Origin: Symsagittifera roscoffensis
Lineage: Eukaryota > Xenacoelomorpha > Acoela > Convolutidae
NCBI RefSeq assembly: GCF_963678635.1
Contig: NC_087068.1
Coordinates: 13,336,027 to 13,400,026 of the forward strand
Direction of reading: 5' to 3'
DNA length: 64,000 bases
Part shown: positions 1 through 11,700 of the stretch, piece by piece
Layout of the letters: each line of letters begins with the position of its first letter
Numbering within the stretch: position 1 is the stretch's first letter
The notes under the pieces: model-generated
Databases searched by the model: none
Told to the model about the DNA's origin: nothing
What the model saw: only the letters and a program-made list of their open reading frames with translations
Made by a program: the position numbers and the translations under genes

Positions 1-1
1 A

Positions 2-343
2 GCCAAGTTCCTCGCAGAAGTCCCTCCCTCTAAAGTAATTTGCATACGGCCCCGTAAGGTCAACCTCTCAGAAAAATCTCTCCTCAGAACTACCCGCTGT
101 AAACTCTCCCAACTCCGGGATGGTTACAGCCGGCTTTTAAACACATATTTCTCCCGACTAGACAACGAAGCTTCCCCACTATGCCCGGACTGTCACCTAG
201 CACCCCACACTAGTTGCCACATTTTTGACTGCCCCAAGAATCCATCCCCACTCACTCCCGCAGACCTGTGGCTTAGGCCGGTGCAAGTTGCGAAGTTCCT
301 TAGCCTGGAGACAGACGAGCCCAACCCCACCAACGTGGGCTAA
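2..343 (+). mobile_element. 3' end of a non-LTR retrotransposon (LINE) ORF2, truncated by the window edge
   Basis: An open frame enters from the left edge and stops with TAA at 341-343 (113 codons visible). It reads as the C-terminal tail of a Jockey/CR1-type ORF2: a 'LRTTRCKLSQLRDGYSRLLN' stretch, then a Cys/His cluster (CPDC, APHTSCH, FDCP), then 'LWLRPVQVAKFLSL'. Such a CxxC...H...C tail follows the reverse transcriptase/RNase H region in many arthropod and other invertebrate LINEs. A-rich sequence at about 369-412 could be the 3' tail. No disruption is visible in this part; the catalytic domains lie outside the window. Confidence 0.8.
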
Positions 344-1831
344 TGAAAGAATGAAAGACCACTTGCGACACAAAAAAAAAACAAAAAAATCGAAAAAAAG
401 TTGAAAAAACTAGATGAACCAAAACTATCGTATGTCTCGATAAACGACAACTAGGGTCCCAGTTAAAGCAGGAGGCAAGTGTTTGATATTTTTGAATGTT
501 ATACTGATGCGGGACGATACGCGTAATTTCAAAAATTAGACTGCCTAAAACATAAGTTGTTTCTCTACTAAAAGTAATTGAGACGAGTGAACATTTTTGA
601 GATAATGGAATTTACTCAAGGAAATAACATTTTTCTCACAAAAAATTAATGAGTCACCGCTTCTGCAGTAAAACTTCTCGCAACCAGTTCCTTCGGCTGT
701 AAGTTTCATCTCAAATTTGATAGGGTAGTATTTAAGAAAGTTTCTAAAAACGGTCAGAAATTCAAAAACTTGACTTTCCAAAATCCGGAACAATTTTCCT
801 GCAAAATCAGGTCGCGTCCGCTAAAACTCGGCAAAACTCCCAAATTTGCATTTCTCGCTTGAAAATTTAACCCGAGAATTGGCATGCTAGATTTCGAGTA
901 GACGTCAAAAAACTTCCAAAATAGGCCAACTTTCAAAACTTTGACTTATTTGAAGGCCTTAATAACTTTCTAAACCGGCCATTTATGCAGTTAAGCTGTC
1001 CACAACCCGTTGTTTCAATTGAACCTACGATATCAGGTCTGGCAGGATAGTTATCAAGAAATGTCCAAAAAGCCTTCGGAAAGTCCAAAAAAATTTCAAC
1101 TAAAAAATTTCCGCTTTGGGCATAGCCATTTACGCAGATGAAAGTCACATTATCTTTATTTTCTATTTAAATTAAAAACTCAGATATGTATGCTAAGTTC
1201 TCGCATATATGGCAGCTTAAATTTGACTTTTACGAGTGCCATAACTTTTTGTACCAAAAAAATGGTGAGTGGCCGCTAAGGTAGGGGAGCTTCCCACTAT
1301 CAGCTACCCGCTATTATTTGGGGGGCTAGTTTCCCAAAAAAGTCGAAAATAATCAAAAAACTAAAATTTGTATATTCCGAGGGCCATATCTTTATGTGTA
1401 AACAAATTTAGGTGCAGCCGTATATGCAGGGAAGCTTTTTCACTTTGTCAGGATAGTTTTTGAGAAAACTTCAAGTAAATATAAAAATGGGTCAAATAAT
1501 ACCCCACCAAAAATTTCAAAGGCTGTAGACAAACGGAGAAAGTGCAACACAGGTGCGAGCCGAAATTTCGTATGTCTCGATAAAAAATAAAACTAGTGTC
1601 CCAGCTGTGCCTGGATGAAGGACACCTAGAGCCCAGCTAAACCTGGAAGTACGACTTTAATACTTTATAAAAATGTTATGCAGATGCGATATGAAGTAGT
1701 TCATTGAAAAATAGTATATTGCCCCGAACCTCGGTTGTTTCTCAACTAAAATATGGGAAAATTTTAGAGATATTGGAAATTTGCAAAGAACATAACACAA
1801 CTCTTACAATCAAATAAGGAATCGGATCTTT
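344..1831. other. AT-rich gene-free stretch
   Basis: Beyond the A-rich LINE tail I see no ORF with protein-like composition, no tRNA and no clear tandem structure. Short open frames on the minus strand (545-1148) are AT-rich noise. Confidence 0.6.
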
Positions 1832-1975
1832 AAAAGATTGTTTTTTCTTTCTTTAACGGGCGTATTTCACTGCATTTGTTATCAATTATTCATATGCAAT
1901 AAATTTGTTGCATATGAATAATTGATAACAAATGCAGTGAAATACGCCCGTTAAAGAAAGAAAAAACAATCTTTT
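1832..1975. repeat. Perfect 68-bp inverted repeat with an 8-nt loop
   Basis: Positions 1832-1899 and 1908-1975 are exact reverse complements by eye (68 of 68), separated by TAAATTTG. The arms contain the unique-looking core TTTAACGGGCGTATTTCACTG, so this is not low-complexity self-pairing. It could be a young foldback/MITE, a hairpin-RNA source, or a chimeric-read assembly artefact. No promoter or ORF is associated with it. Confidence 0.9.
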
Positions 1976-3138
1976 TTTTTCAAAATTTTCAGCTGGAAAG
2001 AACCATCGTGTGACACTCGCCATATTCATTCGTAGACAAAACAGTCATGTCAAAAATGCAAAACAAAATCATTCTGGAAAATTGTGAATTTCTTTCAAAA
2101 TTTGTATATTTTTTTTCGAAATATAAGAGACTTGTTTAGTAAATTTTTGACAAATTAAAACAATACGCTAATAAATCGATTTCAAATGAAAATTTACGAA
2201 CATTAAACACACTAAACTAAATAAAACTAAGATTAGATCCACACAATGTTAGTACAAAAACAATCAGAAACCATAACTCTGGAAAACTTGTACGGCTTTC
2301 TAACATCCATATAAAACGTTTAAATAAGCGTTAAAAACAAAGCGGAAACTAGGCAGAAAAAAAATAAATCGAAAACGGCGAGGTCAAAAATAACAAAAAA
2401 TATGATTAAATTTGAATTGCAAATTATTGGAAAACACTCATTAGGAGGATACACAATGGAAATAAGAGACCAATGAGCGCAAATAGACGCACATACTGCA
2501 TGCATGTCGTGTACTGCATGCACGCTGAAATCTGAACAAATTTGTTCACGGGGAAAAAGTCTAGCACCCGATTGCAAAACCTTTGCTTGTCGGAAGGGTA
2601 AAGAGACTAGGCGAGCAAGCAAGCACACAGAAAAGTAGGCGGTCATTCCATTGATGCCCCTTTTACCTTTAGGCCAAATGCGAAGAACCCTGCAAGTAGC
2701 TAAAATTCAATAATAAACCAAGTTGAAAATGTGTAAGAATTAGTTGTTTACGGGAAAAAAGCCTATTTCCCGATTACAAGGCACTTGCTTTCGCAAAAGT
2801 AGCAAACTTTCGAGCATTCATAAATAGGCACCAGAATTACACACCTTTTTTTTAAAGAATCATGAAAATTTTCATAACGAACATTTGAACATCCAAATAA
2901 TATGGCCAGATTTGCAATTCCTGGAAAAAATCTGACAACACTCCCTTGTTTAGGCTTTCTAACTTAAAAATTTGAAAATAACGAAGTTTACGTTGTCAAA
3001 AATGGAGAGAACTGTAGGGTTACAGCATTCGCACTTGCACAAAGTAAAGTGCAATCTCAGATGACCTTGCTAACTTGCACGTTACCGTACATTATTGGAA
3101 CTAACATCTACTTCAACAATCAAATAAAAATTTTAAAC
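1976..3138. other. AT-rich gene-free stretch
   Basis: No coding signal. A short imperfect repeat of TACTGCATGCA occurs near 2492-2522. The minus-strand open frame at 2320-2646 has no recognisable domain and I do not call it. Confidence 0.55.
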
Positions 3139-3362
3139 AGAAGCGAAGCTTCGCTTCGCAAAGACTATCGAGAACACGAGACGAAAGCAGCTCTATAAAG
3201 TGCAATAAGAAAAAGTAGAAATGAGCCTCGAATTAGCAAAAAATTCAGCTACGTCTGAGATTCGTACATTCACCCTAGAGATTAAGAGTCTCACACCTTA
3301 ACCACTCCGCCACAGAAGCCTAATAGTTATTAGCCAAACACTAGTCACAAATAAAGCAGACT
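3139..3362 (-). mobile_element. tRNA-derived SINE, copy 1
   Basis: Read on the minus strand, the element begins with a tRNA-like head (GGCTTCTGTGGCGGAGTGG, an A-box-like segment, near 3322) followed by a decayed B box. The tRNA-unrelated body contains the shared segment complementary to AAAGCAGCTCTATAAA and AGTAGAAATGAGCCTCGAAT. The same body occurs at 9421-9612 and 10985-11198. This copy has a degenerate B box and is probably inactive. Confidence 0.7.
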
Positions 3363-3469
3363 AGCGTTCAACGCACATCCGGTTTTTCGATATTTTTCGA
3401 CAACTCATGAAAAACCGCATATATTTGAAACATCTACAAACTTTTAGTGTACTCTGACTGCACCCAATT

Positions 3470-5235
3470 ACAGGGTTGGTAATTTCGAACTTTTTATTTT
3501 TTTAATTCCCATTTTACAAGCGTCATCTCGAAAACTTAATGGGCCTCTGGAGAAATTTGGAGGCCAGATTTGCAACCACTGAGAGTCCCTGAGAGCACCC
3601 TACTATAGGGTTAGAAATTCAAAATTTTGTGAATTTTTTTAAGCCTAAGTTTCCCGAAAAAAAATTTAAAAAAAAACGTCTTATCTCGGAAACTAAAAGG
3701 ATTTGAGCATTCATATTAAGAGGCAAGATTTGAGACGCCAGAGTGTACGCTGACAATAAGGTTGTATCTTCATCATGCTAGTAGTTTCAAATTTTTTGAA
3801 TTTCTTTGTAGATCAGCTCTTTGAGAAACTTTGAAAAAATTAAAAAACGTCACATCTCGGAAACTAAAAGCATTTGAGCAGTCGCATGTGGCAAGATTTG
3901 CAACTCTTCAGAATACCCTGAAAGCACCAAACTATAGAGTTGGGAAATTCAAATTTTGAAAAACAATTAATTTAAGCTTTCTGAAAGTTTGAAAAAATCA
4001 CAAAAAACGTCACATTTCGAAAACTACAAAGAAATGAGAGGTCATATTTGGAGGCAAGATTCGCAATTTTTGAGAGTACTCTGGCAGGACCTATCTGCAG
4101 GGTTGGGAATTTCAGATTTTTAAAAATCATAATAATTTAATTTTTCCGAAAATTTAAGAAAAAATTACAAAAAATAGTCACATTTGGAGGCAAGATTTGT
4201 AATTTTTTAGAATACTCTGACAGCACCCAACTACAAGGTTGCGAATTTCAAACCTTGAGAAAAATTAATTAAAATTTTCTGGAAAACTTTGAAAAAGTCA
4301 CAAAAAACATCATATCTCGAAAACTACAAGGATTTGAGCAGTCATATTTGGAGACAAGACTCGCAATCCTTAAAAGTACTCTATCAGAACCCAATTATAG
4401 GGTTGCGAGTTTCAGATTTTTAAAAAATCGTAATTATTTAAGTTTTCTGAAAATTTTTGAAAAAAATCACAAAAATTGTAATATCTCGAAAACTACAAAG
4501 AATTGAGCAGTCATGTTTGGAGGCAAGATTCGCAATCTTTCAGAGTACTTTGACAGCACCCTACTACAGGGTTGCGAATTCCAGATTTTGCGGAAAAAAT
4601 CAAAAAAAGCTTCTGAAGACTTTTTGAAAAAATCACAAAAAACGTCATATCTCGAAAACTACAAGGATTTGAACAATCATATTTGGAGGCAAAATTTGTA
4701 ATTCTTTAGAGTACTCTGACAACATCCAACTACAAGGTTGCGAATTTCAAATTTTGAAAAATAATAAATTAAATTTTTCAGAAACATTTTGAAGAAAATC
4801 ACAAAAAACGTCATATCTCGAAAACTACAAGGATTTGAGCAGTCAAATTTGGAACACTCGCAATCCTTGGTAGTACTCTGACAGTACCCAACTAGAGGAT
4901 TGCGAATTTAAAATTTTTGAATCATAATAATAATTTCTAATAACTTAATAATAATTTATATTGACTTCTGAAGTTTTTTGAAAAGTCACAAAAAACATAT
5001 CTCGAAAACTACAAGCATTTGAGCAGTCATATTCGGAGGCAAGACTAACAATCCTTGATAGCACTCTGGCAGTACCCAACTACAGGGTTGGGAACTTCAA
5101 GTTTTGTAAATTATTTTGTTATTTGAAATTTCTGAAAATTTTTGAAATCTCAAAAATCGTCTTATCTCGTTAACTTAAATGATTCGGGCATTCAAAAGTG
5201 GAGGCCAAATTCACAAACCCTAATTCGATATTGGG
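3470..5235. repeat. Degenerate tandem array, about 165-bp period, roughly 11 units
   Basis: The landmark 'ATCTCGAAAACTACAAGGA' recurs with variants near 3525, 3683, 3853, 4013, 4312, 4483, 4648, 4813, 4998 and 5163, and a shortened unit lies near 4178. Each unit also carries 'TTGGAGGCAAGATT', 'GAGTACTCTGACAG' and 'CAACTACAGGGTTG'. Spacing is mostly 160-170 bp. Units differ from each other at many positions, so the array is old. It ends about 500 bp from the 3' end of the zinc-finger gene. Confidence 0.85.
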
Positions 5236-5620
5236 CAGCTTGATTTGAACTCGGTAAAAAACCACTAAAATCAAACTGGAATATCGAAAAAAATTTCTTA
5301 ACCATTGCAATATACGATATAGCTTAAACATGCAAAAATATTACGTTGAAAAAGCTTAAACATGGCGAGATAGTGAAGCCTGCATTTAAAAATATAATAG
5401 ATAACAGATGCTATGTAATTTCCAATGCTACAGTGAAACTTGTAAGTGCACACTTTTATTTGCGAGTTAGGTAAGAAAAAAAGGCTCGTAACAATATACT
5501 TTGCTGACAATATACAGTGTAAAAAAATTGACTTCAGTAAATTTTTAATATCGTACAAATGGTGTTTTTGCATGGAGACTCAAACATCATGTGTCAAGTG
5601 AGAGGCCAATTAAACAAAGT
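5236..5620. repeat. Dispersed repeat fragment downstream of the zinc-finger gene
   Basis: About 5400-5515 (AACAGATGCTA ... CAGTGAAA ... TTTATTTGCGAGTT ... GTAAGAAAAAAAGGCTCGTA) recurs at 11199-11305. No coding signal is seen; the minus-strand open frame here looks like noise. Confidence 0.5.
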
Positions 5621-5629
5621 ATAGATAGG

Positions 5630-5689
<60 letters not shown>

Positions 5690-5690
5690 G

Positions 5691-5735
<45 letters not shown>

Positions 5736-5756
5736 CAAATTGTAGATAGATAGATC
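5621..5756. repeat. (TAGA)n tetranucleotide microsatellite
   Basis: Near-perfect TAGA repeats run from 5621 to about 5735 with one GAGA interruption, then a short imperfect continuation. They lie just past the stop codon of the zinc-finger gene. Confidence 0.95.
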
Positions 5757-5759
5757 GAT

Positions 5760-7478
5760 TTAACAATAGAAAGCAGACAAAAACAAACAAACCTCTGGCA
5801 ATTTGGTCAGAATATTCTCAATTAGGCGCTGCACATAACTGGTCTCGGGTATTTTATTGCACTTTTGCAGCGTTGAATCTTGTTTGTAAATACAGTTTTT
5901 GAGGTTCTTGAAGTAATTCGTCAACAATCTTTCAACATGGCACAGTAGAATGCAACCTTTCTCCTTTGTTCTCCAGCAGGATTGATTTAAAACGTGACTT
6001 CTCAGTTCGCTAAAATCTCCAAAACTAGAATCGCAACTAGGACATTTGAGCGTTTTTTCATCAGAATGGACAGCTAGATGTCTTTTAAAGGCCGTTTTAT
6101 TTTTGTAGAACATAGCACCACAAATTGTACACCTCTGTACCGAATCAACTTTATCATACTTGACTGGATGCGATGACATCCAATATGGCGTTTCATTTTT
6201 TTCTTCGCTTTCTGACAAGTGTAAACGACAAAACCGACAACAGCCTAGTTTATGTGAAGTTACATGAATTACTGAAAAGTGGCCTTTTAAATGAACTTCG
6301 GATGAAAAGTCTAATAGGCAATAAGGACACTTGAATAAATTTTTCCTTACTGTGTTCACAACCAAAACATCGTCATCATCATCATGAACAGCAATAACAT
6401 CATTTTGAGGTCTGAGAGAAGTTTCAGATCCTAGCTTGTTTTCCTCGTTTAGGCGCTTTTGTTCTGAGTTCGAACCAGTTGTTTTGGCTGGCTCGTTTTC
6501 GTTTTGCTGATTGCAATTATTCATATGCAGCCATTTAAATTTTTGATTGCTAAGTTGAGCACCGCACACGTCGCATTTGTTTAAGCTTTTCAATCGTTCC
6601 TCCAATTCCATTTTTTTATTTGAGTATATATGCAAGGATAGTTCAGCAAAAGTTTTCATTTTCGGCTTGGGAATTTTCGGTTTCAGCGGTTTTCTTTTAA
6701 CATACGTTCTCTTCATTCTAGCGAAATTTAAGCCAGGTACATTATTTTCATCAATTAGCTCTTGTTCCTGTTTCATTTTTCGAATTTTGTCGACGCGCTT
6801 CTTGTATTTTCTTTTAATTTCTTTGTACTTTAAAGACGTCCCAGGAGCCACTTGTCGAGTTTCGCACTCAGTCAAATCTTCAAGCACCAGTTCAATGGGC
6901 GTTTTAGCATCAGTGGACTCCGAGCCTAAACTTTCCGGAACCGATAACGGTCTTGCGGGAACCGAATCAAACAGCGGCTCACAATTTGTCGATACATTGC
7001 CATTCGTTATTTCTTTTGAATCAACTTCGTCTGACTCCAGTTTCATGAAAATATTGGCATCGCTCTGACACAACTGTTTTTGGCCAAATTTTTTGATTTC
7101 CTGGTTCGTTTCATTGTAATTAGATTGATCTTCATTAAGAAAAATAACCGAAGGTACTGGTTTGTCCAATAAATCTAAAACCGATTCGGTCAAATTGCAT
7201 TCAGGGGTCACATCAAATTCTACTTCAGTTGTAAAAGGTTTCGAGAAATCATCACAACTATTTCCGATGTGAATAACTTCTGGTTGAATAAGTGTGAATG
7301 AATTTAAGTTATTTATGTTCTGCCGACTCGTAGTTGCTGTACTTACATATGCAGGTTCTGGCATCGGGTTCTGGTAATGAATGACGTCATGCGCGATTTC
7401 GTAAATGTCTTCGGATTCTGACGAGTCGTCGGACACGAGTCCTCCCCAAACGACGCTACTCGTGCAATCAACCGACAT
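5760..7478 (-). CDS. C2H2-type zinc-finger protein (terminal or single coding exon)
   Basis: One open frame of about 572 codons. I use the ATG at 7476-7478; the GTG just before it is not needed. The N-terminal ~200 residues are acidic and Ser/Thr-rich, followed by a Lys/Arg-rich stretch (about 218-282) that could be a nuclear localisation signal. Zinc ligands follow: C2HC at about 302-322 (CDVC ... HMNNC), C2H2 at about 384-405 (CPYC ... HFSVIH), a CxxC at about 414, C2H2 at about 450-471 (CTIC ... HLAVH) and C2HC at about 479-501 (CPSC ... HVLNQSC). A likely nuclear DNA- or RNA-binding protein; I do not recognise the orthologue. Near the C-terminus CCAGAG|GTTTGT resembles a splice donor, so the last ~11 codons may be intronic and another exon may follow. 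Part of this exon is copied into the neighbouring gene at 8744-8902. Confidence 0.8.
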   Translation of the reverse strand: MSVDCTSSVVWGGLVSDDSSESEDIYEIAHDVIHYQNPMPEPAYVSTATTSRQNINNLNSFTLIQPEVIHIGNSCDDFSKPFTTEVEFDVTPECNLTESVLDLLDKPVPSVIFLNEDQSNYNETNQEIKKFGQKQLCQSDANIFMKLESDEVDSKEITNGNVSTNCEPLFDSVPARPLSVPESLGSESTDAKTPIELVLEDLTECETRQVAPGTSLKYKEIKRKYKKRVDKIRKMKQEQELIDENNVPGLNFARMKRTYVKRKPLKPKIPKPKMKTFAELSLHIYSNKKMELEERLKSLNKCDVCGAQLSNQKFKWLHMNNCNQQNENEPAKTTGSNSEQKRLNEENKLGSETSLRPQNDVIAVHDDDDDVLVVNTVRKNLFKCPYCLLDFSSEVHLKGHFSVIHVTSHKLGCCRFCRLHLSESEEKNETPYWMSSHPVKYDKVDSVQRCTICGAMFYKNKTAFKRHLAVHSDEKTLKCPSCDSSFGDFSELRSHVLNQSCWRTKEKGCILLCHVERLLTNYFKNLKNCIYKQDSTLQKCNKIPETSYVQRLIENILTKLPEVCLFLSAFYC

Positions 7479-8422
7479 CACGAAAACAACATCAACATGA
7501 CAATTGTGTCTTTATAAATGTAATCTAAAAGAAGATGTGTAACGAATCGATGACCAGCTATTTAATATATTGGAAGCAGAGATAATGCGGATGAGATTAC
7601 TCCATAGAAGAATTATGAGAAATATAAATAGACAGACCCCTCTTTACAATTGCATTCAACCTGAAAGAAAAAAAAAGAAACATCTTTGTTTGGAACAAGA
7701 TGCATTTAGAATAAACTGTTGTTTTAAAAAAAGGCTGGTTTGAAAAACGGCCTTCAAGCAACAAGCAGGTGAGTAAAAATGATAATTCGTTCCCTGGTAA
7801 CAGCATATATATGAAATGAGTCTAGCTATGGTCTTGACAATATCAACTTACGTTGGCAATTAAATGCTGTTTTCGAAAATTACGTTGGTCATTAACCAAA
7901 TTTCAAGAGCCACATTTCGAACTTATGGGACACACCCAACTATCATACTTGAACCCAAGTAGGCACGGATCACGCTGCGCATCGATTCAATCAGCAACAC
8001 CTTGAAACGCTCAGGCAAAGGCAATTTTCTCAAAAAAAAGATCACATAGCATAACGAATATTTTTGCTTACTGGAATACAAGCTTAATTTAGTAAATAGC
8101 TTATTTCTACTTAATTACAGAAAAAGACCAGCAAAAAATGATTACTTATTCTAAGAAAAAAACTGAAGAAACTATTGGCTAAATTGCTCTAGAGTAAAAT
8201 ATACGAACTAAATAAAACTCAATCAATATATATCATAAACAAATCTAAGTGCGAAAAACGAAAGTGAAAATTTGAAGATTAAAACAGCAAAGAGTTCATT
8301 GAGCTGCAATTTGAGTTTTTAACAAATAAAGTGCATCTTTCTCAAAATATAGTTTCATTGGCATTATAAAGATTTGAATATTTTCTTCGGACCTTCTCGA
8401 ATTGCACTGAAAAAACTAACAA
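7479..8422. other. Intergenic region between the zinc-finger and p400-like genes
   Basis: Both neighbours are on the minus strand, so this holds the 3' flank of the p400-like gene and the 5' flank of the zinc-finger gene. I see no further ORF, RNA gene or clear promoter motif. Confidence 0.5.
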
Positions 8423-8700
8423 TTACTTCTTATTCTGATGAGCTAATCCTCTGTTGCTATTACTGTTATTCACAGGCGTCGTAACTGACGGTAATGGTTG
8501 AACAAACGCAGATCTTCTTGAGTTTGATGTCAGATTGGCGGCACTTGTGTTCGCTGGCTGTATTTGCGAGACAGGAGGGACTGATGAGCCAGTTAAACTG
8601 GGTGAATTATTTGAGGTGTCGAAGACAGATGAAGCGGGTAGAAATGACGATGCCACCGATTGATGCTGTTGTTTCGAACTAAACTGTAACTGAGACGTCA
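8423..8700 (-). CDS. EP400-like: p400-like terminal coding exon 11
   Basis: Acceptor TTGGTTTCAG|TG. Encodes 'VTSQLQFSSKQQHQSV', then Ser/Asn/Pro-rich sequence ending GLAHQNKK before TAA (8423-8425). The phase matches exon 10. Confidence 0.82.
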
Positions 8701-11700
8701 CTGAAACCAAAAACAACCAAAATTAAATTCACGGAAGTTTGCCTTCAGGGATCAGATCAAATTCTACTCCAGTTGTAAAAGGTTTCGAGAAATCATCACA
8801 ATTGTTTCCGATGTGAATAACTTCTGGTTGAATAAATGTGAACGAATTTAGGTAATTTGTGGTTTGCCGACTCGTAATTGTACTTGCATATGCAGGTTCT
8901 GGATTAAATTCCTATTGCTTCAAGATTCATGGCCGTATATTTCAGCCCACGATTGGCAAACAGAAAAATATATTAACAATTGAATAAATGTATTTTTGAA
9001 GCGTTTTTGAAACAACTGAAATACGTAAATCGGATATTTATGGATCATATTCAACCTTAATAACAGGGAAACTAGAGGCAAAAACACCAATTAAGCTTCT
9101 AACTGCAAGCTTTAAGATCATGAGGACATAAGCCCGGGAACAACATAGCCAACTGACAGTTGAAAAAGAGCAATGAACGCAAGAAAACAGAAAAAATGTT
9201 GTTTTTTGAAAAGACTTCAACTTTCGAATTAAAAAAAAATGTACATATGCCGTTAAAGCTCTTTGATTTTTAAATTTCACGAACAATTTATCTAATTCGA
9301 AAAAATTGAATTATTAGGTAAAATTTCTATTTCGGTGGGTAAACTGGTCATCAAAATCGAAATTTTCGAAATGGGAAATCGATCACGTTTTTCGTGATTT
9401 TTATGTCTTTGCTGTTTTCCTTTGCAAACACTAGCGAGAAAACGACAAAAAGCAGCTCTATAAATAGAAATAAAAAGAAAAGAGGTAAAAAATAAGCCTT
9501 GATAATTAAATATTTTGCTGTGTCGGATTCAATCCTACAACAAGGAGATTTAGAGTCCCCTGTCCTCGCATCTGCGTCACGGGTCCTTGACAATTTACTA
9601 ACACTACCCACTAAAAAAATCGATGCTAAGAAATTGCAAATGCGATGCAGCAAGTGACACCTGATATAAATATATACAAATTTTGCATGTAATAAATTGG
9701 AACAGGGGCGGATTTAGGGAAGGGGGAGGGAGGGGACAGACGCCCCCCTTCAGGCAGGGATTCGACCCCCTGCCGACGTTAAGGGTCCCCCTTTGTACTA
9801 TTTTGAGATATCCATTTTTGGGTGGCGGAACCTAAAATTTTTCAAAATTGCCCAAAAAGTGCATGCAAACGCCCTTTTTGGCTTTCAAAGTTTTGCCTGT
9901 GGCGCAGAAATTTTGCCCTTAACAGGGACTTTTTAGTGCTTTGGGAGAGCTCGAAAAATCTATTTGGTTGACCTTAAAAAAAATCGAAAATTCAGACAGC
10001 CAACCCCCCTCCCCCCTCGAGAAAATCCTAGATCCACCCCTGATTTGGAGACTAAGCTAAAGACGTCTACGCTAAATTTGCATGACATAAAATGGAAAGC
10101 AATAATTTATGCGTTTCAAAACATGCCAGATATATTGAGTAGGAAAAATTCTGAAATGGAATTTTTTTGCACTGTTGTTTGGAAACAAAACTTTTTTTTC
10201 GGTTCATATGATCAATCAAAAATGTATTAACTGTGTTAACTTATTACTTCGAATGTCTAAGCACATGTTACCAATACCGCAAAGGTGCCCCAAAAGTGGC
10301 ACCAATATTTGCGACTGAGGTTGAAAAACATAGTCGTACTATTATACTACGCTCGCTTAAGCTGGCTAGTGTAAACAAAGGAAATGAAGTCAGTTTAAAA
10401 AAAAATCAAAAGTCAAAAGCCTTTTAAAATATCAAGACTAATACAGGCGTACTCACAACGTTCATTACTCTTAATAATCGTGTGAAATGTTCATCAGAGC
10501 GCTAAATATATCCTTAATCTAAAACTACAAACAGGCTACATCTAAAAAAATTAAGGCGTACCTTGATTAGTAGCTGGAACCACAATTGGTGAATTTCTCG
10601 GACTTGCCAAATTATTGCCACCGAATCCTGCGCTTTGACCCATTGAGTTATTAGGAGTTGTTTTTCGAATAGCCTGTCGACCTAGTAGCTGAGCTGCAGT
10701 GGATAAATTTCCGGTCGTATGAATCCGTCCTGCTGCTGCTGTTCCCGAGTAGATTTGAGCTGCTACACTCTGGGAAATATTTTGAACACCTACAGACAAA
10801 AAAAACACATAGCTCAATCATTTTTGCACTAACTCCATGAAAGCTACTTATTTATACAGATGATCTTCAATATTGAAACTTCAAAGTAAAGTTTAAAAAC
10901 TTTCAAAAATCAGTATCTTAGAGCAAATTATACAGCTTCAATACTATTTTTAATCGAAAAAATTATGATCAGCACTGTTTAAACACAGAGGTGAAGCTGT
11001 GCTTAGCAAACAATTGCGAGAACACAAAAAGCAGCTCTATAAAATGCAATAAGAAAAAGTAGAAATAAGCCTCGAATTAGTAGAAATTAAGCTACGTCTC
11101 AGATTCGAACCTACGGCCAACAATTTCTGAGTCCCACGCCCTTGCCACTCAGCCACGGACGCGTAACTAGTGACAAACACTACCCACAAATAAAGCAGAG
11201 AACAGATGCTACAGTGAAATTTCCATATAAGTGAACACTTTCAATGAAAAATTTTATTTGCGAGTTGAGTCAGAAAAAAAGAAGGTTCGTATTAATACAC
11301 TAACGCTCGCAAAAGTAAAATAAACTAATCCAAGTTGAAAACAAGATTGACCCATTACTGGGTCACTGGGAAAATATCACAGTATGTTCCGACTAGTTAT
11401 AAATGGAAAGAATTAGATAAAAATCGCTAACAATAAAGTTAAATTGAAAACTCTTTCGCTAAATTTTCTATCTCAAGCCGAAAAATCAAACCCGTGTTTC
11501 TAAATCCTACTTTGAGTTTCAGAAAATCGAACGAAAAACCCACCCTGCGCCAAAGTTCCTTCCAGTCATTTTACGACCTGTTCGTAACAAAACGGTGACC
11601 TTCTTTTTGATCTTATATGTTTAAACTAGGACAAAAGACCGTTGGAAAGATGTCCATCAACAAAAAGGAACAAAAAAAAATCATTTTTTCGACCCTTCGA

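Noticed and set aside
3470-5235. CRISPR-like repeat-spacer structure
   Set aside because: Units are ~165 bp and diverged along their whole length, with no short identical repeats and unique spacers; the context is eukaryotic.
5587-5790. Ile-Tyr-Leu-Ser repeat protein on the minus strand
   Set aside because: Translation of the (TAGA)n microsatellite.
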